Assembly: GCA_946481465.1 (NCBI GenBank)
Contig: CAMLOC010000275.1
Coordinates: 1 to 5,732, forward strand
Length of the DNA stretch: 5,732 bases
Origin: an uncultured Shinella sp.
GTDB taxonomy: Bacteria > Pseudomonadota > Alphaproteobacteria > Rhizobiales > Rhizobiaceae
Direction of reading: 5' to 3'
The notes below the pieces were generated by a model that did no database searches, was not told the origin of the DNA, and was given only the letters and a program-made list of their open reading frames with translations. Positions 1-5,011 of the stretch are shown piece after piece (the stretch's first letter is position 1; each line of letters starts with the position of its first letter). The position numbers and the translations under genes are program-made.

Positions 1-809
1 GCATCGACGATCGGGACTATAGCGCCAGGCTGGCGCAGGCGCTGGCCAATGTCGAGGCGGCAAAGGCGCGCCTTGCCAATGTCGATGCCGAGGTGGACCT
101 GCAGCACGCCCTCATCCGCCAGGCCGAGGCCCAGAAGCGGGCCGCCGAGGCGGAGGTGATCCTGGCCGGCAAGGCCGTCGACCGCCACCGCACCCTCAGC
201 CGCAGCAACGCCGTCAGCCAGGCCAAGCTCGACGAGAGCGAGGCGGCGCGCTCGCGGGCCGAGGCGGGCGTTTCCGCCGCGTCCGCCACGCTGGAGGCGC
301 AGGTGCAGCGCATCGCGGTGCTGGCCGCCCAGCGCGACGCGGCGGCCGCCGCGCTGGCGCAGGCCGAGGCCGCCTGCGACCTCGCCGAGATCGACCTTGC
401 TGAAACGCAGGTGCGCGCACCCGTGCGCGGCGTCGTCGGCAACCGCCAGGCGCGCGTCGGCCGGCTCGTCGCGCCGGGCACGCCCCTCCTGGATATCGTC
501 CCGCTCGACGGCGTCTGGATCGTCGCGAATTTCAAGGAGACGCAGCTTGCGCGCATCAAGCTCGGCCAGGCCGTCCGCATCACCGTCGACAGCTATCCGG
601 ACACGGCCTTCGAGGGGGTCGTTGACAGTTTCGCGCCGGGCAGCGGCTCCTCCTTCAGCCTGCTGCCGGCCGACAATGCGACGGGCAATTTCGTGCGCGT
701 CGTCCAGCGCGTTCCGGTGAAGATCCGGCTGGCCGGCAATCCGCTGCCCGGCCGCCTGGTGCCGGGCTTGTCGGCGCGGGTCGAGATCGACGGGGAGAGC
801 GGGACATGA
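1..809 (+). CDS. HlyD/EmrA-type membrane-fusion protein (periplasmic adaptor), 5'-truncated by the window
   Basis: The reading frame is open from base 3 to the TGA at 807-809, giving 268 visible residues; the N-terminal membrane anchor and first barrel half lie upstream. Visible residues about 8-135 are Ala/Glu/Gln/Arg-rich and heptad-like, as expected for the long alpha-helical hairpin of HlyD adaptors. Next comes the second lipoyl half-motif (VRAPVRGVVGN, about 137-147), then the beta-barrel region with GVWIVANFKETQL and the diagnostic stretch LLPADNATGNF (about 220-230) followed by VVQRVPVKI, a pattern typical of EmrA-like proteins. By family knowledge such proteins link an inner-membrane MFS exporter to an outer-membrane channel. 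The stop codon overlaps the start of the MFS gene (ATGA, 806-809), so the two are translationally coupled. No outer-membrane factor is in view, and the pumped substrate cannot be inferred. Confidence 0.93.
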   Translation, partial: IDDRDYSARLAQALANVEAAKARLANVDAEVDLQHALIRQAEAQKRAAEAEVILAGKAVDRHRTLSRSNAVSQAKLDESEAARSRAEAGVSAASATLEAQVQRIAVLAAQRDAAAAALAQAEAACDLAEIDLAETQVRAPVRGVVGNRQARVGRLVAPGTPLLDIVPLDGVWIVANFKETQLARIKLGQAVRITVDSYPDTAFEGVVDSFAPGSGSSFSLLPADNATGNFVRVVQRVPVKIRLAGNPLPGRLVPGLSARVEIDGESGT

Positions 810-2386
810 CGATGGCGGACACCCTCGCGCCGCCGGCCCGCCCCGCGGCGGCCCTCGGCTTCCTCGTCCTTACGGGCATCGTGCTCGCCGCGCTCACCGA
901 GGCGATAGCCGGCACGTTCCTGTCGCTCGGCCGCGGCGACATCATCGGCGATATCCATGCGACGCCGGACGAGTTCGCCCTGCTGGATGTCGGCTATACC
1001 GGCGCCAAGCTTACGGGTTTCCTGCTCGCCTCCTGGATGACGAGCCGGTTCGATGCGCGCGGCGTGCTCGTCGGCTCGACCTTCGCCATGGGCCTTGCCT
1101 GCGCCGTGGCTGCCCTCACGACCCGGCTCGACCTCCTGGTGGCGCTGCGGGTGGTGCAGGGGCTTTCCGGTGGCGTCCTGCTTGTCGCCGGGCAGGTCAT
1201 CGTCTTCCTCGCCTTTCTCCGCTCCCGGCAGCCGGTGCTGCAGACCCTGTTCGCGCTGGGGGCCGTCGTCGCCCCCGCGACGCTCGCGCCGGCACTCCAG
1301 GGATGGCTGCTCGACAGCCAGTCCTGGACATGGATCTTCTACAGCGTCGTTCCCCTTGCGCTTTCGGCTTGCGGCCTTCTCCTCACGGGCGATTGCCCGG
1401 CGCCCGCCCGCGGTGGGATGCGCCGGTTCGACTGGATCGGCTTTCCGCTGGTCTCGATCGCGTTCTTCTGCCTTGCCTATGTTCTCAGCCAGGGCAGCCG
1501 GTGGGACTGGTTCGAGGCGCCGCGCATCCTGTGGCTGACGGTGATCGGCCTTGCCGCCCTGCTCGCCTTTCTCGGCCATCAGGTGGCGGAGCGGAAGGGC
1601 GGCCTGCTCGATTTCTCGCTGTTCCGGTCGAGCGATTTCGCCTTCGCCTTCATCGTCAGCTTCGTCGCCGGGGCGGCCCTGTTCGGCAGCGCCTTCCTCA
1701 TTCCGGCCTTCGCCGTGTCGGCGCTCGCCTTCACGCCCACCGATGCCGGGCTTCTTCTCCTGCCGAGCGGCGCGCTGTTCGCCGCCGCGCTGTTCGTCGC
1801 CGCCTACCTCATGCAGGCCCGGGGCCTCGCCCCCTTCGCGACGGTGCCCTTCGGCATCCTGATGATCATGGCGGCCATGTGGATGCTGTCCGGCTCGAAC
1901 GGCGAAAGCGGCGCCGCGGACATGATGCCGGCGGTGCTCCTGCGCGGCCTTGGCCTCGGCTTCTTGTTCCTGTCGATCACGCTGATCGCGTTCGGCGGGC
2001 TCGGCGCCCGCAATCTCGCGGCCGGCATCGGCCTCTTCAACGCCGGCCGCCAGCTCGGCGGCCTGATGGGCGTCGCCGCGCTCCAGACGATGATCGACCG
2101 GGATATCGCCGGCAATGCCGCGGTGCTGGTGTCCGACGTGACGCGGAGCGCGCCGGCGGTGATCGAGCGCCTGGCGACCGTGACCGCCGCCCTCGAGGCG
2201 AAGGGAATGGGAGCGGCGGCGGCCGGACGGGCCGCGGTGGCGCTGATGGCCCGGACGGTGTCGGGCCAGTCGGCCGTCATCGCCTTCGACACGGCCTTCA
2301 ACGCCGTCGCGCTGCTCTTCCTCTTCGCCGCGCCCGTTCTGGTCGCCCTCAAGGTGCTCCTGTCGCGGCTTGCCAAGGCCGGCTGA
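806..2386 (+). CDS. MFS multidrug efflux transporter, DHA2 (EmrB-like, 14-TM) family
   Basis: Encodes 526 residues, the usual length for DHA2 drug:proton antiporters. The ATG at 806 is preceded by a good Shine-Dalgarno stretch (GGGGAGAG, 792-799, 6-base gap) and overlaps the adaptor stop; a second ATG at 812 is possible but less well placed. Hydrophobic segments run from about residue 16 to 520. An acidic residue, Glu32, lies in the first membrane segment where DHA2 proteins usually carry Asp. Motif B is clear (RVVQGLSGG, 115-123), and the motif C region is recognisable (APATLAPALQGWLLD, 156-170, then SWTWIFY) but has lost several glycines. The conserved RQLGG segment appears at 415-419. It should act in the inner membrane, using the proton gradient to export compounds through the HlyD partner encoded just upstream. 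Substrate unknown. Family assignment is secure; drug resistance itself is inferred. Confidence 0.93.
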   Translation: MTMADTLAPPARPAAALGFLVLTGIVLAALTEAIAGTFLSLGRGDIIGDIHATPDEFALLDVGYTGAKLTGFLLASWMTSRFDARGVLVGSTFAMGLACAVAALTTRLDLLVALRVVQGLSGGVLLVAGQVIVFLAFLRSRQPVLQTLFALGAVVAPATLAPALQGWLLDSQSWTWIFYSVVPLALSACGLLLTGDCPAPARGGMRRFDWIGFPLVSIAFFCLAYVLSQGSRWDWFEAPRILWLTVIGLAALLAFLGHQVAERKGGLLDFSLFRSSDFAFAFIVSFVAGAALFGSAFLIPAFAVSALAFTPTDAGLLLLPSGALFAAALFVAAYLMQARGLAPFATVPFGILMIMAAMWMLSGSNGESGAADMMPAVLLRGLGLGFLFLSITLIAFGGLGARNLAAGIGLFNAGRQLGGLMGVAALQTMIDRDIAGNAAVLVSDVTRSAPAVIERLATVTAALEAKGMGAAAAGRAAVALMARTVSGQSAVIAFDTAFNAVALLFLFAAPVLVALKVLLSRLAKAG

Positions 2387-2396
2387 CGGCCGGCCT
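2376..2396. terminator. GC-rich hairpin between convergent genes, possible bidirectional terminator
   Basis: A perfect 8-bp inverted repeat (AGGCCGGC at 2376-2383, GCCGGCCT at 2389-2396) encloses the 5-base loop TGACG. The loop contains the stop codon of the MFS gene, and the right arm reaches the last base of the stop codon of the opposing reductase gene. Position and symmetry suit a shared terminator for two operons that meet head-on. Neither side has a run of T after the stem, so it is not a canonical intrinsic terminator. It could instead act with Rho, or be chance in GC-rich DNA. Confidence 0.4.
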
Positions 2397-3178
2397 CAGC
2401 CCGAGATGCGCGCCAGCACGCGGTCCAGCGCCTCCCTGAGGGCGTCGGATCCGCCCTTCGTGTCGAAATCCCGGAAGACCTGCTCGTTGAGGCCGCCCTT
2501 GGTGGCGAATTCGTGGCTCATCTCGAGGAACCCGGTGTCATTGCCGGCAAGGAGCGCGGTGTCGGCAAGGCCGGCGAAAAGCGGCGCCAGATAGGCGCGG
2601 CCCTTCTCTTCCGGTAGGCCTTTTTCCGCGAGCCATTCCGTCGTGCGGTGCATGATGCCGAAATAGGTGGCCATCAGGGCGCTGGCCGCGGCGAGGAGGT
2701 CGTATTCCGCCTTGGTCTCGCATTCCACGGCATTGCCGAGCACGTTGAAGAGCGCGGCGGTATCCCTGTCCGGCGGATAGACGGCGGTGACGCCCTTGCG
2801 GCGGGCGACGAAGGGCAGGGGGATCGCCTGCGAGAGGCGCACATCCGCGCCGATCCAGTCGAAGAGCGCCTCGCGGCCCGTGGCGGCGACGACGCTGATC
2901 ACGCTCTGCCCGTCCCGGAACGTCAGGGGGCGGACGACTTCCTCCGCGATCTGCGGACGGATCGCCAGCACGACCGTGTCGCAGCCGTCGACGATCGCCT
3001 GGTTGTCGCTGGAGACGAGCACCTGCGGAAAGTCGGCGGCAAGCGCTGCCGAAATATCCGCGCTGCGCTGGGAGACCATGACATGCGCCAGGGCGGCGGG
3101 CTTTGCGAGAAGGCCGCGCACCATGGCGTCGGTGATGGCGCCGGTTCCAATGAAGCCGATCTTCTGGGGGAGCGACAT
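2396..3178 (-). CDS. Divergent pyrroline-5-carboxylate reductase (ProC) superfamily NAD(P)-dependent oxidoreductase
   Basis: Encodes 260 residues, near the usual ProC length of about 260-280. The N-terminal Rossmann fold is clear: KIGFIGTGAITDAMVRGL (residues 6-23) with the glycine-rich loop, SQRS (36-39) where ProC proteins contact the NADP phosphate, and DTVVLAIRPQ (67-76) matching the family's later strand with its usual KPQ as RPQ. The C-terminal all-helical dimerisation domain follows (about 155-260). The ProC signature region is present but altered: FATKGGLNEQVF (224-235) replaces the usual SPGGTT-type sequence, and the usual MPNTP segment reads QAIPLPF (117-123). Canonical enzymes reduce pyrroline-5-carboxylate to proline in the cytoplasm. 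These changes make a different imine or a related substrate likely. The gene starts 2 bases after the GntR stop with only a weak ribosome site, so it is co-transcribed and probably translationally coupled. Confidence 0.82.
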   Translation of the reverse strand: MSLPQKIGFIGTGAITDAMVRGLLAKPAALAHVMVSQRSADISAALAADFPQVLVSSDNQAIVDGCDTVVLAIRPQIAEEVVRPLTFRDGQSVISVVAATGREALFDWIGADVRLSQAIPLPFVARRKGVTAVYPPDRDTAALFNVLGNAVECETKAEYDLLAAASALMATYFGIMHRTTEWLAEKGLPEEKGRAYLAPLFAGLADTALLAGNDTGFLEMSHEFATKGGLNEQVFRDFDTKGGSDALREALDRVLARISG

Positions 3179-3180
3179 GG

Positions 3181-3900
3181 CTATTCCGCCGCGGCAAGGG
3201 GACCGAAGGAGACGTCGGTCGTGTAGTTCTCGCGCAGGAACGCGATGAAATTGTCCTGGAACTGCCGGGTATGGGCATGGGCCAGTTCGTCGGCGCGCTC
3301 GACGTTCTTCGCCCGGATCGCCTCCAGCATCAGGTCGTGCTCGTCGGTCAGGAGATAGCCGTCGCCGGTGCGCTCCAGATATTCGAAATGCAGGTGCAGC
3401 ATGCGCTGGCCCTGGTTCAGGAGCCGCTCGTAGAAGGAGGCGAGATAGGCGTTCTTGCCGGCATAGGCGACGGCCATGTGGAACTGCTTGTTGGCCTCCG
3501 ACATCTTCAAGTGCTGGCCGGTCTTCACTGCCGCCTCGAATTCCTTCTGGCGCCGCGCGATGATCTTCAGGTCCGCCTCCGTGCGCAGCGCTGCGGCAAG
3601 GCGCGTGTTCATGCGCTGGGCGACGTCGAGCGCCTCGACATATTTCGGGAAGCTCGCCACCTCGATGGGGGCGACGATGGTGCTGCGGTTGGAGAGGGTG
3701 ACCACGAGCTCCTCGCCGGCCAGCCGGATCAGCGCCTCGCGGATCGGCGAGCGCGACATGGCGAAGCGTTCGGCCAGCGTCGTCTCGTCGAGCAACTGGC
3801 CGGGCGGCAGGGCGAGCGCCAGGATCTCGTTGCGCAGCGTGTCGTACACGCTTTTCGAGCCCATGCCGCGCACCCGTTTCGATTCAATTTCCTCAGACAC
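3181..3900 (-). CDS. GntR-family transcriptional regulator with FCD ligand-binding domain
   Basis: Encodes 239 residues, typical of the FadR/VanR branch of GntR. Residues about 15-78 form the winged helix-turn-helix: SVYDTLRNEIL, PPGQLLDETTLAERFAMSR, then SPIREALIRL, the usual recognition-helix sequence. Residues about 85-225 are the helical FCD effector domain. Its metal or ligand site can be traced as Asn137, His141 (NKQFH), His188 (DEHDLM) and His210 (AHAHTRQF); family members have Asp or Asn at the first position. The start is GTG at 3898-3900, supported by an AAAGGGA ribosome site 5 bases upstream; an in-frame ATG at 3862-3864 would delete a dozen residues and has no better site. It is divergent from the importer genes and heads the reductase operon, so it most likely controls both directions and itself. 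Family certain, effector unknown. Confidence 0.95.
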   Translation of the reverse strand: MSEEIESKRVRGMGSKSVYDTLRNEILALALPPGQLLDETTLAERFAMSRSPIREALIRLAGEELVVTLSNRSTIVAPIEVASFPKYVEALDVAQRMNTRLAAALRTEADLKIIARRQKEFEAAVKTGQHLKMSEANKQFHMAVAYAGKNAYLASFYERLLNQGQRMLHLHFEYLERTGDGYLLTDEHDLMLEAIRAKNVERADELAHAHTRQFQDNFIAFLRENYTTDVSFGPLAAAE

Positions 3901-3905
3901 TTATG

Positions 3906-3914
3906 TCCCTTTCC
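3906..3914 (-). promoter_or_regulatory. Ribosome binding site for the GntR gene, supports a GTG start
   Basis: On the minus strand the sequence reads GGAAAGGGA, then CATAA, then GTG. The purine-rich core sits 5 bases before the GTG, a normal distance, and favours GTG over the internal ATG at 3862-3864. A five-codon in-frame ATG-to-TAA mini-ORF (3918 down to 3901) overlaps this site and ends directly against the GTG; it is probably incidental. Confidence 0.6.
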
Positions 3915-3955
3915 GCATTTCGGGGCCATTGGGCCAGAAAAACCGGCGCGCAGCA

Positions 3956-3984
3956 ATCGTAAAATTTCCGCTTGACTTTGTCGA
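3956..3984 (-). promoter_or_regulatory. Predicted sigma-70-type promoter for the GntR-reductase operon
   Basis: On the minus strand a -35 box TCGACA (3984 down to 3979, 5 of 6 consensus bases) is separated by 17 bases from a -10 box TACGAT (3961 down to 3956, 4 of 6). Transcription would start near 3949, leaving a leader of roughly 50 bases. The -35 box overlaps the first GNCGACA unit of the direct-repeat array, so the promoter is placed for autoregulation. This is prediction from consensus matching only. Confidence 0.5.
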
Positions 3985-4001
3985 CACGTTGGCGACATAA
4001 A
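3972..4001 (+). promoter_or_regulatory. Predicted sigma-70-type promoter for the ABC importer operon
   Basis: A -35 box TTGACT (3972-3977, 5 of 6) is followed after 18 bases by a -10 box CATAAA (3996-4001, 4 of 6), giving an expected start near 4008 and a leader of about 95 bases before the ATG at 4103. Two GNCGACA units fall in the spacer and over the -10 box, and two lie right at and after the expected start, a layout suited to repression. It is nearly back-to-back with the leftward promoter, the two -35 boxes being separated by one base. Prediction only. Confidence 0.55.
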
Positions 4002-4029
4002 TTAATCAGTCGACACGGAGCCGACAGAA
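3980..4029. repeat. Tandem imperfect direct repeat, likely GntR operator array
   Basis: Two 21-bp copies, 3980-4000 and 4009-4029, match at 17 of 21 positions and both begin GTCGACACG. Each contains two same-orientation GNCGACA units: 3980-3986 (GTCGACA), 3991-3997 (GGCGACA), 4009-4015 (GTCGACA) and 4020-4026 (GCCGACA). Unit starts are 11, 18 and 11 bp apart, so within each copy the units lie about one helical turn apart on the same DNA face. GTCGAC is itself palindromic and has the GT-N-AC form common in operators of FCD-type GntR proteins. The array covers the predicted promoters of both directions. The repeats are seen directly; binding by the adjacent GntR protein is inferred. Confidence 0.65.
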
Positions 4030-4091
4030 AAAGACCATAAGAACGGCCGCAGCCGACGGGTGGAACCGCGCTATCCAGCGCTTGAAAAAAT

Positions 4092-4096
4092 GGGGA
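4092..4096 (+). promoter_or_regulatory. Ribosome binding site that fixes the solute-binding-protein start
   Basis: GGGGA lies 6 bases before the ATG at 4103, a normal spacing. It directly abuts another in-frame ATG at 4097 and lies downstream of an in-frame TTG at 4082, so neither of those could use it. The 4103 start also leaves a compact signal peptide. Confidence 0.65.
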
Positions 4097-4102
4097 ATGC
4101 AC

Positions 4103-4936
4103 ATGCTTTCGACTGTGATGACGTCCGCTCTGCGGGCGACGGCCGCGCTCGCCCTTGTGGCGGGGCTTTCGACGACGGCCGCCATGGCTCAGACCGCGGA
4201 AGGCTACTGGCAGGGTGTCCAGAAGAGCGGCACGCTGCGCTGCGGCGCCGCCGTCGCCCCGCCCTATGTGATGCGCGATCCGGCGAGCGGCGAATATTCC
4301 GGCTTCTACGCCGACCTCTGCCGCGAATTCGCCGAGGTGCTGCAGGTCAAGCCGGAATTCGTCGATACGACCTGGGACAATATCGTGGCGGGCCTGCAGG
4401 CCGGCAAATGGGACGTGTCGCTGGCGCTGAACCGCACGCCGGCCCGCGCCATGGCGGTGCAGTTCTCCATCCCTGCCATGGAGTACCAGATCTCGCTCGC
4501 CTACAACAAGGACAACCCGAAGATCCCGGCCGGCGCGACCTCCGTCGCCGATATCGACAAGGCCGACGTCACGCTCGCCGTCATGTCCGGCACGGCGCAG
4601 GACAAGGCGATCTCCGCCGCGGTCAAGACCGCGACGATCCTGCGCCTTCCGACCAATGACGAGACGCGCCTTGCCGTCGTCTCCCGCCGGGCGGATATCC
4701 TGGTCGACGCCTCCGACACCAACCAGCTCTTCACCCAGTCGAACCCGGACTGGGCGGTCGCGCTCAACCCGACGCCGGCGCTCGCCAAGCAGGGCGTCTC
4801 CTTCGGCCTGCCGCACCAGCTTTCCGCCGCCGATGTCGAGGTGGTCGACATCTTCCTGGAGGAGCGGGTGGCGACCGGCCATGTCGAGGAGCTGATCCGC
4901 AAGGCGGTCGACCAGGTCCTCAAGGCCGGCAACTGA
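4103..4936 (+). CDS. Periplasmic amino-acid-type solute-binding protein, family 3 (SBP_bac_3), of an ABC importer
   Basis: From the ATG at 4103 the product is 277 residues. Residues 1-29 look like a Sec signal peptide: Arg11, a hydrophobic core (about 12-22) and a likely cleavage after AMA (27-29). The mature protein matches family 3: KSGTLRCGAAVAPPYVM (41-57) as the first strand and ligand loop, GEYSGFYADLCREFA (63-77), WDNIVAGLQAGKWDVSLA (91-108), then NRTPARAMAVQFS (110-122), whose Arg usually grips the ligand carboxylate. VMSGTAQD (160-167) and ADILVDAS (197-204) cover the second-lobe contacts. This fits capture of an amino acid or similar carboxylated small molecule in the periplasm. Cys47 and Cys73 are the only cysteines in the mature protein. 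It is the first gene of the rightward operon, 75 bases before its ATPase. Exact ligand not deducible. Confidence 0.92.
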   Translation: MLSTVMTSALRATAALALVAGLSTTAAMAQTAEGYWQGVQKSGTLRCGAAVAPPYVMRDPASGEYSGFYADLCREFAEVLQVKPEFVDTTWDNIVAGLQAGKWDVSLALNRTPARAMAVQFSIPAMEYQISLAYNKDNPKIPAGATSVADIDKADVTLAVMSGTAQDKAISAAVKTATILRLPTNDETRLAVVSRRADILVDASDTNQLFTQSNPDWAVALNPTPALAKQGVSFGLPHQLSAADVEVVDIFLEERVATGHVEELIRKAVDQVLKAGN

Positions 4937-4956
4937 GGCCGGGAACCGAACCATGC

Positions 4957-4981
4957 CGGAGCCGCCCGCGTGGCGGCTCCG
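4957..4981 (+). terminator. Strong intergenic hairpin after the binding-protein gene (attenuator or mRNA-stabilising element)
   Basis: A perfect 10-bp inverted repeat (CGGAGCCGCC at 4957-4966, GGCGGCTCCG at 4972-4981) encloses the loop CGCGT, 20 bases after the binding-protein stop. It is followed by CTTCCTGTCTCA, with no uninterrupted T run, so full termination is unlikely. In ABC importer operons such hairpins often protect or partly terminate the message, giving more binding protein than ATPase and permease. That role is inferred from position. Confidence 0.6.
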
Positions 4982-5011
4982 CTTCCTGTCTCACGGAGGA
5001 GAGTTTGCCCG

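Noticed and set aside
593..1579. A 328-codon open frame on the minus strand, antisense to the efflux genes
   Set aside because: Composition is dominated by Arg, Gly, Glu and Ala with no recognisable domain. It is the expected by-product of strong third-position GC in the real + strand genes, which have clear family motifs.
1303..2439. A 378-codon + strand frame overlapping the MFS gene
   Set aside because: It is very rich in Arg, Pro and Ala with no membrane or domain pattern and is out of frame with a well-supported transporter.
3901..3918. Five-codon mini-ORF (MRKGT) ending directly against the GTG start of the GntR gene
   Set aside because: It has no convincing ribosome site of its own, and an ORF this short occurs readily by chance; its TAA only confirms that the GntR frame cannot start further upstream.
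3931..3950. Small stem-loop in the GntR leader (GCCGG, five T, CTGGC on the minus strand)
   Set aside because: The stem is only 5 bp with a G-U pair and lies just after the predicted transcription start; too weak to call a regulatory RNA.
3271..3975. A 234-codon + strand frame opposite the GntR gene
   Set aside because: It is the antisense shadow of a gene with clear winged-helix and FCD motifs; no independent ribosome site or family match was seen.
4052..4058. A fifth operator unit, GCCGACG
   Set aside because: It differs from the other units at the last base, lies 32 bp away outside the 11/18/11 pattern, and such a short GC-rich match is expected by chance.
4082..4102. Upstream starts for the binding protein at TTG 4082 or ATG 4097
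   Set aside because: The ribosome site GGGGA (4092-4096) lies inside or directly against these starts and is correctly spaced only for the ATG at 4103.
3893..4954. A 353-codon open frame on the minus strand, antisense to the binding-protein gene and running through the control region
   Set aside because: No domain is recognisable and its composition is that of a shadow frame. It would also cross the promoters and repeat array, while the + strand carries a clear signal peptide and family-3 motifs.
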